A stretch of 64,000 nucleotides of DNA, taken from assembly GCA_036271875.1 (NCBI GenBank), contig DATAZU010000039.1, positions 1 through 64,000 of the forward strand, read 5' to 3'. This document shows positions 38,045-46,934 of this stretch, piece by piece; within the stretch, counting starts at the first letter, position 1, and each line of letters opens with the position of its first letter. The stretch is from Galbitalea sp036271875 (GTDB taxonomy: Bacteria > Actinomycetota > Actinomycetes > Actinomycetales > Microbacteriaceae). The notes beneath the pieces were generated by a model. It ran no database searches. It worked only from the letters and a program-made list of their open reading frames with translations, and had not been told where the DNA came from. The position numbers and the translations under genes were made by a program.

Positions 38045-39265
38045 TTAGTTGCCCGTGGGGGTGTCTCGGATGATCGGGGTCGATGCCGTGAACTGGCTCG
38101 CTCGCTCGGCGCCGTCATCCCCCGTAAACAGTCCGATTTGATCCGTCTTCGGCGGTTCCTTCTTGCGAGACCGCGATCCGGTCCCCGCGCCTGTCGAAGG
38201 GCCGATCTCGTCGCCACCGATGGTGACCCGCGTGCGCGGCATGGTCTGCGGATTCTGGCTCTGGATCCAGTCGACCATCGATTCCCGCACGAAGCAGCGC
38301 AGGTCGAACAGTGTCGGTGAGTCTTTCGCACTGACGAGGATGCGCACGTGCACGAACCCGCCAATCGCATCCGTGACCTGCAGCACCTGGGTGCGCCCGT
38401 CCCAACTGGCGGTCTGCTTCAGGATCTCGCCCAACTGCGTTCGCATCTCCGCGGTGCTCACCCGCCAGTCCAGATCGAAGTCGACCTCTCCGAGCAGTTG
38501 GCTGCTGCTGCGCGTCCAGTTCTCGAACGGATTGCTCGTAAAGTACGTCGACGGGACGACCAGCCTGCGGTCATCCCAGATGTGCACAACGACATACGTG
38601 AGAGTGATCTCTTCGATGCGCCCCCACTCCGCGTTCACGACGACAACGTCGTCCACCCGAATCGCGTCGGAAAACGCGAGTTGCACTCCCGCGAACACGT
38701 TGCCAAGCGTCGACTGGGCGGCGAGACCGGCAATGACGCTCAGCACTCCTGCCGATGCCAGCACGCTTGTGCCGAGCGCCTGGACTCCCGGGAACGTGAG
38801 CAACACCGATGCAAGACCGACAATCACGATGAGGACGACGAGCAGACGACGGACAATCAGGATCTGGGTCTGGGCTCGGCGCGCGATCCGGTTATCGGAT
38901 GCTGCGACGTCGTAACGTCCGACGGCGAGCGTCAGGCCGTATCCGAGGAGGGCCGCGATCAGCCAGGTGGATGCGCAGATCGTCAGAATGAGGAAGACAT
39001 GGTTGATGTCACGATGCCACTGTTCGTTGGTCAGCACCGTCCAGGTAATGACGGGGAGGCTGATTTCCACGGCGATCCACAGTGCAACGACGATCACCAG
39101 GATCCGGTACGCGTGACGCGACTTGGCGAACACCAGCCGTGCGCCCGATCGGCGCCTCGCCGCGCCTCGGGTGATGAGCGCCGTGATCACGATGACGACG
39201 AGAGCCGCGACAAGAGCGATCGCAATTGCGACCCCGAAACCGGGCCATGACTTCCAGACGAGCAT
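38045..39265 (-). CDS. mscS: MscS-type mechanosensitive channel
   Basis: About 406 residues. N-terminal membrane helices are followed by the MscS pore helix AGVLSVIAGLAAQSTLGNV near residue 175 and the beta domain (FSDAIRVDDVVVVN, GRIEEITLTYVVV). It opens under membrane tension to release solutes. ATG 39265 has an ideal AGGAGG site 5-6 nt before it; longer frames to 39706 are rejected because they cover another, decayed gene. The 60-residue C-terminal tail is low complexity, and includes GPSTGAGTG from an inserted REP-like word. Confidence 0.9.
   Translation of the reverse strand: MLVWKSWPGFGVAIAIALVAALVVIVITALITRGAARRRSGARLVFAKSRHAYRILVIVVALWIAVEISLPVITWTVLTNEQWHRDINHVFLILTICASTWLIAALLGYGLTLAVGRYDVAASDNRIARRAQTQILIVRRLLVVLIVIVGLASVLLTFPGVQALGTSVLASAGVLSVIAGLAAQSTLGNVFAGVQLAFSDAIRVDDVVVVNAEWGRIEEITLTYVVVHIWDDRRLVVPSTYFTSNPFENWTRSSSQLLGEVDFDLDWRVSTAEMRTQLGEILKQTASWDGRTQVLQVTDAIGGFVHVRILVSAKDSPTLFDLRCFVRESMVDWIQSQNPQTMPRTRVTIGGDEIGPSTGAGTGSRSRKKEPPKTDQIGLFTGDDGAERASQFTASTPIIRDTPTGN
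38179..38202 (-). repeat. REP-like element inside mscS
   Basis: On the minus strand it reads CCCTTCGACAGGCGCGGGG followed by ACCG. It encodes GPSTGAGTG in the C-terminal tail of the channel, the same frame as in the permease gene at 18406. Confidence 0.65.
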
Positions 39266-39325
39266 CCAGTCCTCCTGTGCAGATAACGTTAGCGACTGCT
39301 CGCCACGCCCCATACGCTGAGCCGC

Positions 39326-39807
39326 ATAACATCCACGCCGCTCGCACGGCTTCTCATCGAGGTTCCCACACTGAACGACCCGGAGCAGCCGTATTCGTAT
39401 ACCGTCGCGGGCGATGCGGTCGTTGGTATCTGGAACATGGTCAGCACGGAATACCTGGATCTGGTCGGAAAGAACGCCCGCAAGATCGATAAGGACGACT
39501 CGATCACCATGAAGTTCGATGAGAAGCGCGACAAGTTCGACATCACCGAGCGATGCGTCGACAGCTCGGGCGAACTCGGGGTGACGCCCGATGGCGGCCT
39601 CGGCCTGAGTACAGAGAAGAGCTTTTTTACGAGCAAGTCGACCTCGAAGGAATTCAGCTTCACCTTCGGAAGATGCCAACAAGACCAAGGATGGCGTATC
39701 GCCCATCCTGAATTACAAGTTCGAGACCAAGATGGTTCAAGGATCCGCTGTTCGACTTCCTCAAGCAGCACGGCTGGAAGCCGAAGAGCAGCCTGTTTAA
39801 CCACTGA
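39326..39807 (+). pseudogene. Decayed gene: start changed to ATA and two frameshifts
   Basis: An open frame from 39326 encodes TSTPLARLLIEVPTLNDPE and continues well to about 39668. The protein-like sequence then continues one frame over (DANKTKDGVSPILNYKFETK) and again in a third frame (FKDPLFDFLKQHGWKPKSS) to a TGA at 39805. A TACGCT box at 39313 lies 7 nt before an in-frame ATA, where every functional leaderless gene here has ATG or GTG. I infer an intact ancestor of about 160 residues with no signal peptide. I do not recognise its family. Sequencing error could explain single shifts but hardly all three lesions. Confidence 0.65.
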
Positions 39808-39959
39808 CTGTCTCCGTTCGGCGACGGGTCTCGATCGCCGCGCACCCTCGGCGAAGGTATCGAGCGCGCCACCCGGGTGTAGCGTTGGCCCGCTGGCACT
39901 CTGCGTACATCCGTGGGGGTCTGGCGACGCCTGACTGGTAAGCCTGAAGAGAGAACCCG

Positions 39960-42287
39960 ATGACCGCATCACGCCGCCCCAGCTGGATTCGCCGCGCAGT
40001 TGCTGCGAGCGCCGTACTCGCGCTCGGCACAGGTCTCGCGATCGCGATGGTTGCGCCAGCATCTGCAGCGACCATCACTGTCGCTTCCGAGTCTGACCTG
40101 ACCACAGCACTGGCCGCTCCCGGTTCGAACACCGTTGTGCTTTCAAGCTCCATCACCGTCGCGGCATCCACGCTCGAAATAAGTTCGACTTCGGTGGTGC
40201 TCGATCTTGCCGGCTTCAATCTGATCGCAAACAATATCACCGTCGATTCGGGATCCGCTCTCACGATCGCCGACAGCAGCGACTCAAGCGGCGTGCTTCT
40301 CGCCAATGCGTCTACCCTGACCGATAATGCGGGCATCCAGGTGTCAGATGGCGCAAGCCTCGACATCACCGGCGGAACCGTCACCGCAGACGGCGGCCAG
40401 ATGGGCGCAGGCATTGGTGGTACTCAATTCTTCACTCCGGCGGGTGCGATCACGATTGACGGTGGCACTGTTCATGCGTTCGGCGGAGGATTCGCCGCCG
40501 GAATCGGCGGTGGCCGCGGCGAACCGGCGACGACGGTAACGATCAACGGGGGCACAGTGAGCGCGACCGGCGGCGGTAACGGGGGTTCGGATGGCGCGGC
40601 GGGTATTGGTAGCGGCAGCGATATGAATGGCGTGGCCGCGGGCACGATCACGATCAACGGGGGCACAGTCACGGCAACCGGCGGCACGGGGGTCACAACT
40701 ACCGGCGCCGGAATCGGCGGCGGTTCGGTCAATGCTCCTGGCGGCGATGTGACGATTACCGCCGGAACGGTGAATGCCTTCGGCGGCAGTCACAGCCCGG
40801 GCTTTGGTTCCGCAGGAATTGGTGGCAGCGACGGCGGCAGCGGAGGTTCCCTCGACGTGCAGGGCGGTACGGTCACCGCAATCGGTGGCGTTGACAGCGC
40901 CGGCGTCGGTGGCAGTGACAGCGTTGGCGCGACGGTAACCGTCGAAGGCGGTTCACTCACCGCGACGGGCGGCTTCAACGGCGCGGGCATCGGCGGCGGT
41001 TTCAATGAAAACGGTGGCAGTTTCACATCAACTGGTGGGACCATCTCCGCCACCGGCGGTTTCGGTGCCGCCGCCATCGGCGGAGGCGGCGACAGCAACA
41101 CCGGTGCTGGCGGAAACGGCGCGAATGTCGCTATCGACTTCGGCTCATCGGTGACCGTGGCAAGCACGGGGTCACCCGCGATTGGCGGAGGCGGAACCAA
41201 CAACAATTTCGGGTCTCTCGTAATAGGCGGAGACCTGACACTCAACTCGGAGCTGCTGGTTCCCTCGGGATTCGATGCAACTGTCGAAGCCACTGGAGTG
41301 ATCCAGGGCACCGGCACGCTTGACGGCGACGGCAACGTCATCAACCACGGGATTATCAAAAACGCATCCGTGACCGACGTTCTGGACACTGTGGGCGGCC
41401 TCACCATCTCGGACCACGACTACCTTGTCGAATTTGACGGCAACGACGCGAGCGCGACCCCAGCGTTCACAGGCGTGCGACTCTACGCGACCACCTTCGC
41501 CACGGGCAACCGCACGATACCGACCGTTACTCGAACGGGCTGGGCCTTCGGCTCATGGAACTCCGCCGCCGACGGTTCCGGCAATGAGTTCGTGCCAACC
41601 TCCGGCGTTTCGGGCGACCGCACGGTCTACGCGAAATGGACAAAGGCGCATCTCGTCGTCACTCCATCCGCGACGCCGGTCGAGGCGGGAACTGAGGTGA
41701 CATTCACCGCCGAGGAGTTCAGTCCGGCGAACGTGTCGCTCGGCGACGTAACTGGCCAGGTCACGTTCTCAACCAACCAACCGAGCGACACCATCGATGG
41801 CGCCAACCCAGCGGGCTTCACGCTCTTCACCGCGGGGTCCGACACGATCACGGCGACCCTGAACTCGGATGCCGACATCTCGGGCACGGTGGACGTGACC
41901 GTCACTCCCGCCTTCGACCACATCCAGACGCTCACGCTGACGCCGAGCCAAACGCTCGTCAAACAGGGCGGAACGGTGACGTTCACGACCTCGGGAACCG
42001 ATATCTACGGCAATTCGCTCGGCAACGCGAACTCCCACGCAACGCTGACGAGTAACTTCGCGGTCGACCAGATTTCTGGTAACTCGATCACGTTCCCGCA
42101 CGCGAGTAGCCACATCATCACGTCGACCATTGGCGCCACGTCCACCACTGTGACAATCACGGTTGACCCGGTGCTCGGACTCACCGGTGTCGAAGTGGTT
42201 CCCGCGATCGCCACGGGGATTTCGCTTCTCGGCTCCGGCGTCGTGCTGCTGGTCTTCTTTCTGCTGCGTCGGCGTCGCACAACGTAG
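39960..42287 (+). CDS. Surface protein with Gly-rich solenoid repeats and C-terminal anchor
   Basis: A 775-residue exported protein. Signal peptide 1-36 (cleavage in APASAA), then residues 115-400 repeat the pattern GGTVTATGG...GAGIGG at least eight times at 25-40 residue steps, probably a beta-solenoid. Residues 495-560 resemble an InlB B-repeat (GWAFGSWN...VYAKWT). Two Ig-like beta domains follow (565-735). The end is a sorting-like tail: VPAIATG, a membrane helix and RRRR. The motif before the helix is not a canonical LPxTG or LAxTG, so sortase attachment is uncertain. A wall-linked adhesin-like role is inferred. Confidence 0.8.
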   Translation: MTASRRPSWIRRAVAASAVLALGTGLAIAMVAPASAATITVASESDLTTALAAPGSNTVVLSSSITVAASTLEISSTSVVLDLAGFNLIANNITVDSGSALTIADSSDSSGVLLANASTLTDNAGIQVSDGASLDITGGTVTADGGQMGAGIGGTQFFTPAGAITIDGGTVHAFGGGFAAGIGGGRGEPATTVTINGGTVSATGGGNGGSDGAAGIGSGSDMNGVAAGTITINGGTVTATGGTGVTTTGAGIGGGSVNAPGGDVTITAGTVNAFGGSHSPGFGSAGIGGSDGGSGGSLDVQGGTVTAIGGVDSAGVGGSDSVGATVTVEGGSLTATGGFNGAGIGGGFNENGGSFTSTGGTISATGGFGAAAIGGGGDSNTGAGGNGANVAIDFGSSVTVASTGSPAIGGGGTNNNFGSLVIGGDLTLNSELLVPSGFDATVEATGVIQGTGTLDGDGNVINHGIIKNASVTDVLDTVGGLTISDHDYLVEFDGNDASATPAFTGVRLYATTFATGNRTIPTVTRTGWAFGSWNSAADGSGNEFVPTSGVSGDRTVYAKWTKAHLVVTPSATPVEAGTEVTFTAEEFSPANVSLGDVTGQVTFSTNQPSDTIDGANPAGFTLFTAGSDTITATLNSDADISGTVDVTVTPAFDHIQTLTLTPSQTLVKQGGTVTFTTSGTDIYGNSLGNANSHATLTSNFAVDQISGNSITFPHASSHIITSTIGATSTTVTITVDPVLGLTGVEVVPAIATGISLLGSGVVLLVFFLLRRRRTT
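40350..41130 (+). repeat. Tandem degenerate repeats GGTVTATGG-GAGIGG in the surface protein
   Basis: At least eight units, the DNA of which shares words such as ATCAACGGGGGCACAGT. Units differ in length, so they have diverged by indels of whole codons. Confidence 0.75.
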
Positions 42288-42434
42288 GTCCCGGGAGCAC
42301 CGCTGAGATCGCCGTTGTCCCTATGGCACGGACGCCGAGCGATTCGGCTATCGTGTGCGATGCGGGGTGGCATTTCTTCGGACGCTGTTCGCGTCGCAAA
42401 CTCCTAGTCTGTTTCGATCCGTGGAGAATCCCAC

Positions 42435-43463
42435 ATGGCCGCCGCTTCCCTTCCGCGCCCCACTGTCGCGCTCGTCATCGTGACGGCAGCTATCGCTCTC
42501 GTCGTCGGGGGACTTGCCGGATGGGGCGCATCAACCCTGTCCTCTGCGCACCCAATCAGCTCCGGGCAGGAAAAGCTCGGCTGTGTGGATGTCGCCAACA
42601 AGACCATCACCTTGATCTCCCCTTCGCAGAGTTGTAAGGCTTCGCTGCTCCCCGTCGTCTGGCAGACCAGCTCGGCCAAGAAAGGCGCAGTGGGGGAAAC
42701 CGGCCCGAAGGGCGACGTCGGGACAAAGGGCGATGTTGGGGCTTCGGGCGCAACAGGCGCACGGGGCGAAGCCGGATCTGCGGCGGCGAAGGGCGACACC
42801 GGAGCAACCGGAGCATCGGGGGCGGCTGGGGCGGCCGCCTGGTCGTCTGTGTCCGCCTGGAATCAAACGACCCCGTACACGCCGGGGCCGCCAGCTTCGC
42901 TCGTTACCTACCAGGGCGGCGCATATGTCGCGGTGGTCGCAAACGTTGGAGCGCCTCCGAGCACAAGCTCGGCATCATGGGCGCAGATCGCTGCGCCGGG
43001 CGAAATCGGCATCCAGGGTCCGCAGGGTGACCCGGGTCCAGCCGGTCCGGTGGGTCCGACCGGAGCAGACGGAACCACTGGCAACGCGGGAACCGATGGC
43101 GCTGTTGGCGCAACGGGTCCAGCGGGACCAACCGGTCCTCGAGGTCTCACAGGCGCTCAGGGCACGCCGGGCAACAACGATTTTGCCGGTGAGTTCGGTA
43201 CGGGTGGCGATGCCGCGGATGGATCCGGCGGGCAATGCACCACTGGCGAGATCATGCTCACGGCGGGAAACGTCGCCAACGGAATGATCGCGAACGGGCG
43301 GATCCTGCTGATCACGCAGTACGCGGAGCTGTACACGCTCATCGGCACGCAGTTCGGGGGCAACGGCACCACAAACTTCGCTCTCCCCGACCTCACGTCC
43401 CTCGCGCCCAATGGCCTGACATACAGCATCTGTGTCACGGGGCTATATCCGACTCGGTCGTAG
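42435..43463 (+). CDS. Collagen-like surface protein with chitin-binding-like insert and tail-collar C-terminus
   Basis: A 342-residue protein. It has one N-terminal membrane helix (about 10-33), a Gly-X-Y block (about 85-135), a 50-residue insert resembling a type 5/12 carbohydrate-binding module (AWNQTTPYTPG, VTYQGGAYVAV, SASWAQI), a second Gly-X-Y block (about 190-247), and a C-terminal domain like the phage tail collar fold (GEIMLTAGNVANG, LIGTQFGGNGTTNFALPDL). It should form trimeric stalks displayed outside the cell. It probably belongs functionally with the surface protein before it. No phage genes surround it. Confidence 0.82.
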   Translation: MAAASLPRPTVALVIVTAAIALVVGGLAGWGASTLSSAHPISSGQEKLGCVDVANKTITLISPSQSCKASLLPVVWQTSSAKKGAVGETGPKGDVGTKGDVGASGATGARGEAGSAAAKGDTGATGASGAAGAAAWSSVSAWNQTTPYTPGPPASLVTYQGGAYVAVVANVGAPPSTSSASWAQIAAPGEIGIQGPQGDPGPAGPVGPTGADGTTGNAGTDGAVGATGPAGPTGPRGLTGAQGTPGNNDFAGEFGTGGDAADGSGGQCTTGEIMLTAGNVANGMIANGRILLITQYAELYTLIGTQFGGNGTTNFALPDLTSLAPNGLTYSICVTGLYPTRS

Positions 43464-43507
43464 CAGTACCCGAACTCCTGGTCGCGGCGAGCCGGGGACT
43501 GCCCGGT

Positions 43508-43549
43508 TAGAATTACCTTCACCGGCACGCACTCGATCTTTGGAGCATT
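43508..43549 (+). promoter_or_regulatory. purL promoter and leader
   Basis: TAGAAT (43508-43513) is the likely -10 box, giving a leader of about 30 nt with a GGAG ribosome site 6 nt before the TTG start of purL. Confidence 0.45.
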
Positions 43550-45871
43550 TTGCCCGCGACGCCCCCTGCCCCCGCGACAGCCTCGACCGCCGACACCGTC
43601 GCAAACGCGGCCGCAACCCCGGACAGGGAACAGCCGTACGCGGAGCTGGGCCTCAAGCCGGACGAGTATGCGCGGATCCGCGAAATCCTGGGCCGCCGCC
43701 CCACGAGCGGCGAGCTTGCCATGTACTCGGTCATGTGGAGCGAGCACTGCTCATACAAGTCGAGCAAACCATACCTGCGCCAGTTCGGCATCAAGACGAC
43801 GCCGAAGATGCGCGAGAACCTCATGGTTGGCATGGGCGAAAACGCGGGAGTCGTGGATGTTGGTAACGGCTGGGCGGTGACCTTCAAGATCGAGAGCCAC
43901 AACCACCCGAGCTACATCGAGCCATTCCAGGGAGCGGCAACCGGCGTCGGGGGCATCGTGCGCGACATCATTTCGATGGGGGCACGTCCGGTCGCGGTTA
44001 TGGACGCGCTGCGCTTCGGCAACATCGATGACCCGGACACGGCGCGCGTCGTTCACGGCGTGGTCTCCGGCATCAGCTTCTACGGCAACTGCCTCGGTCT
44101 GCCCAATATCGGCGGTGAGACCTATTTCGACTCGGTCTACCAGGCCAATCCGCTCGTCAATGCGCTCGCGGTTGGCGTGCTCCGGCACGAGGATCTGCAC
44201 CTCGCAAACGCCCGCGGCGTCGGCAACAAGGTCGTGCTGTTCGGGGCGCGCACGGGCGGCGACGGGATCGGCGGCGCATCCATCCTGGCCAGCGACTCGT
44301 TCAGCGAAGGCGGCCCAACGAAACGTCCGGCGGTCCAGGTCGGCGACCCATTCGCGGAGAAGGTGCTGATCGAGTGCTGCCTCGAGTTGTTTCAGCAGGA
44401 GCTCGTCGAGGGCATCCAGGATCTCGGCGCCGCCGGTATCAGCTGCGCGACCAGCGAGTTGGCAAGCAACGGTGACGGGGGCATGTTCATCGAGCTTGAG
44501 AACGTTCTGCTGCGCGACCCGACGCTCACGGCGGAAGAGATCCTAATGTCGGAGAGCCAGGAGCGGATGATGGCAATCGTCACGCCCGCGAAGCTCGACG
44601 CGTTCATGGAAGTCGTTCGGAAGTGGGATGTCGAGACGTCGGTCCTCGGTGAGGTCACCGACACCGGGCGGCTCATCATCAACTGGCACGGCGAAGAGAT
44701 CGTCAACGTCGAGCCTCGAACCGTGGCCGTGGATGGGCCGGTATACGACCGGCCGGTCACCTACCCGAGCTGGATCGACGCGCTCAACGCCGACTCGACA
44801 TCCCGGCTGCCGCGATCCACGGATGCCGCGGAGTTGAAAGATCAGGTGTTCCGCCTGCTCGGCAGTCCCAACCTCGCCGACAAGCGCTGGATCACCAACC
44901 AGTACGACTCATACGTTCTCGGCAACACCGCGCTCACCTTTCCCGACGACGGCGGGATGGTACGCGTCGACGAGAAGAGCGGTCTCGGCTTCGCGGTCGC
45001 GACGGATGCGAACGGCCGGTACTGCCAGCTCGATCCATACGCCGGTGCGCAGCTCGCGCTCGCCGAGGCATTCCGCAACGTGGCGACGACGGGTGCGACA
45101 CCAGTGGCAGTATCCGACTGTCTGAACTTCGGCAGTCCGGAGAATCCGGAGGTGATGTGGCAGTTCGGCAAAGCCGTCGACGGTGTCGCCGACGGCTGCA
45201 TGGAACTCGAGATCCCGGTCACCGGCGGAAACGTGAGTTTCTACAATCAGACCGGCGACGTCCCCATTCATCCGACTCCGGTCATCGCCGTGCTCGGCGT
45301 GATCGACGACGTCGCCAAGCGCATCCCGTCCGGCTGGCAGGACGAAGGCAACAACATCTACCTGCTTGGCGCCACTCGCGACGAGTTGGACGGGTCGGCC
45401 TGGTCCGAGGTCATCCACGACCATCTGGGCGGGCGACCCCCGCGGGTAAACCTAAAGAACGAGCAAAAACTGGCAGCACTGCTTCGCGCGGCCAACGAGC
45501 AGAACATCATCTCGAGCGCGCACGACCTGGCGGACGGTGGACTCGCCCAGGCGCTGATCGAAAGCGCCCTGCGCTTCGGCGTTGGCGCGCGCGTCTGGCT
45601 TGGTGAGGTACTCGAGCGCGACGACATCGACCTGACGGCCGCGCTGTTCAGCGAGTCGGCCGGACGGGTCATCGTCTCGGTTCCGCGCGAGGACGACGTC
45701 CGTTTTCTCGGACTCTGCGAGGGACGCGGCTACCCGGTCGTGCGCATCGGGGTCACCGACTCGCGCGACACGTTCGAACTTCAGGATGTCTTCACGGCAC
45801 GCCTCGACGAACTGCGAGAGGTCCATCGTTCCCCGCTCACCCGTCGCTTCGGCGCAACGATCGGCGCCTAG
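43550..45871 (+). CDS. purL: FGAM synthase large subunit (small-type PurL)
   Basis: A 773-residue ATP-dependent synthase that works with PurS and PurQ to make FGAM. Length marks it as the short Gram-positive type lacking the glutaminase domain. Visible signatures are MWSEHCSYKSSK near 62, KIESHNHPSYIEPFQGAATG near 108 and the second PurM-like half from about 430 with GNVSFYNQTG near 560. The start is a TTG supported by a GGAG site; the first 25 residues are an Ala/Pro/Thr-rich tail and probably disordered. Monocistronic. Confidence 0.97.
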   Translation: MPATPPAPATASTADTVANAAATPDREQPYAELGLKPDEYARIREILGRRPTSGELAMYSVMWSEHCSYKSSKPYLRQFGIKTTPKMRENLMVGMGENAGVVDVGNGWAVTFKIESHNHPSYIEPFQGAATGVGGIVRDIISMGARPVAVMDALRFGNIDDPDTARVVHGVVSGISFYGNCLGLPNIGGETYFDSVYQANPLVNALAVGVLRHEDLHLANARGVGNKVVLFGARTGGDGIGGASILASDSFSEGGPTKRPAVQVGDPFAEKVLIECCLELFQQELVEGIQDLGAAGISCATSELASNGDGGMFIELENVLLRDPTLTAEEILMSESQERMMAIVTPAKLDAFMEVVRKWDVETSVLGEVTDTGRLIINWHGEEIVNVEPRTVAVDGPVYDRPVTYPSWIDALNADSTSRLPRSTDAAELKDQVFRLLGSPNLADKRWITNQYDSYVLGNTALTFPDDGGMVRVDEKSGLGFAVATDANGRYCQLDPYAGAQLALAEAFRNVATTGATPVAVSDCLNFGSPENPEVMWQFGKAVDGVADGCMELEIPVTGGNVSFYNQTGDVPIHPTPVIAVLGVIDDVAKRIPSGWQDEGNNIYLLGATRDELDGSAWSEVIHDHLGGRPPRVNLKNEQKLAALLRAANEQNIISSAHDLADGGLAQALIESALRFGVGARVWLGEVLERDDIDLTAALFSESAGRVIVSVPREDDVRFLGLCEGRGYPVVRIGVTDSRDTFELQDVFTARLDELREVHRSPLTRRFGATIGA

Positions 45872-45872
45872 C

Positions 45873-45896
45873 GCCCTTCGACCAGCTCAGGGACCG
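45873..45896 (+). repeat. REP-like element after purL
   Basis: Contains CCCTTCGACCAGCTCAGGG followed by ACCG, starting one base after the purL stop and lying in the promoter region of the next gene. This is the only clean intergenic copy in the window. Confidence 0.75.
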
Positions 45897-45904
45897 ATAC
45901 CGCG

Positions 45905-45917
45905 TAGGGTTTAAGAA
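45905..45917 (+). promoter_or_regulatory. Leaderless promoter of aldo/keto reductase 1
   Basis: TAGGGT (45905-45910) followed by 7 nt and the ATG at 45918. No ribosome-binding site. Confidence 0.5.
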
Positions 45918-46889
45918 ATGGAATACACGCACCTCGGCCGTACCGGCCTGACCGTTTCCCGCCTGTGCCTCGGCACCATGAATTTCGGCCCGCAGACCGA
46001 AGAGCCCGATGCGTGGTCCATCATGGATTCGGCACACGATAACGGCATCAACTTCTTCGACACCGCCAACGTGTACGGCCAGCACAGGGGTCGCGGCACA
46101 ACCGAAGAGATCCTCGGCCGCTACTTCGCGCAGGGCGACGGGCGACGCGAGAAGACCGTTCTAGCGACAAAGGTCTACGGCAACATGACCGACTACCCGA
46201 ACGAGGGAAAGCTGTCGGCCCTCAACATCCGTCGCGCTTTGGACGCCTCGCTGAAGCGACTGCAAACGGACTACATCGACCTGTACCAGTTCCACCATGT
46301 CGACCGGGACACTCCGTGGGACGAGATCTGGCAGGCGATCGATCTCGCCATCAGCCAGGGCAAGATCCTGTACGCCGGCAGCAGCAACTTCGCGGGCTGG
46401 CACATCGCGACCGCACAGGAGGCCGCGCGCAAGCGCAATGCCGTCGGGCTGGTCAGCGAGCAGTCGCTCTACAACCTGATCGTGCGTGACCTCGAGATCG
46501 AGGTCATCCCTTCGGTGCAGGCAAATGGCCTCGGGCTCATCCCCTGGTCACCTCTGCACGGCGGTCTCCTCGGCGGCGTGATCAAGAAGTCCGAGGACGG
46601 CAGCCGTCGCCTCGAAGGACGCAGCGCCGAAACGCTCAAGGCCATGCGTCCGCAGATCGAACAATACGAGAACCTCGCCGACGAGCTCGGCCACCCCGCG
46701 GGAGATGTCGCACTGGCCTGGCTCATGCACCAGCCGGCGGTCACCGCCCCGATCGTAGGACCACGTACCCAGGAACAGCTGGACTCAGCACTCCGTGCCG
46801 TTGAACTAAAGCTGGATGACGCGACGCTCGCGAAGCTCGATGAGATCTTCCCCGGCAAGAAGCCGGCACCTGAGCAGTACGCCTGGTAG
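45918..46889 (+). CDS. Aldo/keto reductase
   Basis: A 323-residue NADPH-dependent reductase with a TIM barrel. The catalytic Tyr is in FFDTANVYG near residue 52, Lys in TVLATKVYGNM near 84 and His in DLYQFHHVD near 125. NADP-binding residues lie near the end (APIVGPRTQEQLDSALRAV). Resembles the AKR11/12 or YajO-like group. Substrate unknown. Its neighbour is a second, distinct AKR gene 45 bp on, likely co-transcribed. Confidence 0.93.
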   Translation: MEYTHLGRTGLTVSRLCLGTMNFGPQTEEPDAWSIMDSAHDNGINFFDTANVYGQHRGRGTTEEILGRYFAQGDGRREKTVLATKVYGNMTDYPNEGKLSALNIRRALDASLKRLQTDYIDLYQFHHVDRDTPWDEIWQAIDLAISQGKILYAGSSNFAGWHIATAQEAARKRNAVGLVSEQSLYNLIVRDLEIEVIPSVQANGLGLIPWSPLHGGLLGGVIKKSEDGSRRLEGRSAETLKAMRPQIEQYENLADELGHPAGDVALAWLMHQPAVTAPIVGPRTQEQLDSALRAVELKLDDATLAKLDEIFPGKKPAPEQYAW

Positions 46890-46934
46890 TTTTCGCCCCC
46901 GATCACATCCGTTTTGATTCGAAGGATATAGACC

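Noticed and set aside
38045..39706. A longer mscS starting at 39706
   Set aside because: The AGGAGG site before ATG 39265 and the membrane-protein start fit the short form; the extension runs antisense through the decayed gene.
42435..43463. Prophage remnant, suggested by the tail-collar-like domain
   Set aside because: No other phage gene, integrase or attachment site is near, and the protein has a bacterial membrane anchor and collagen repeats.
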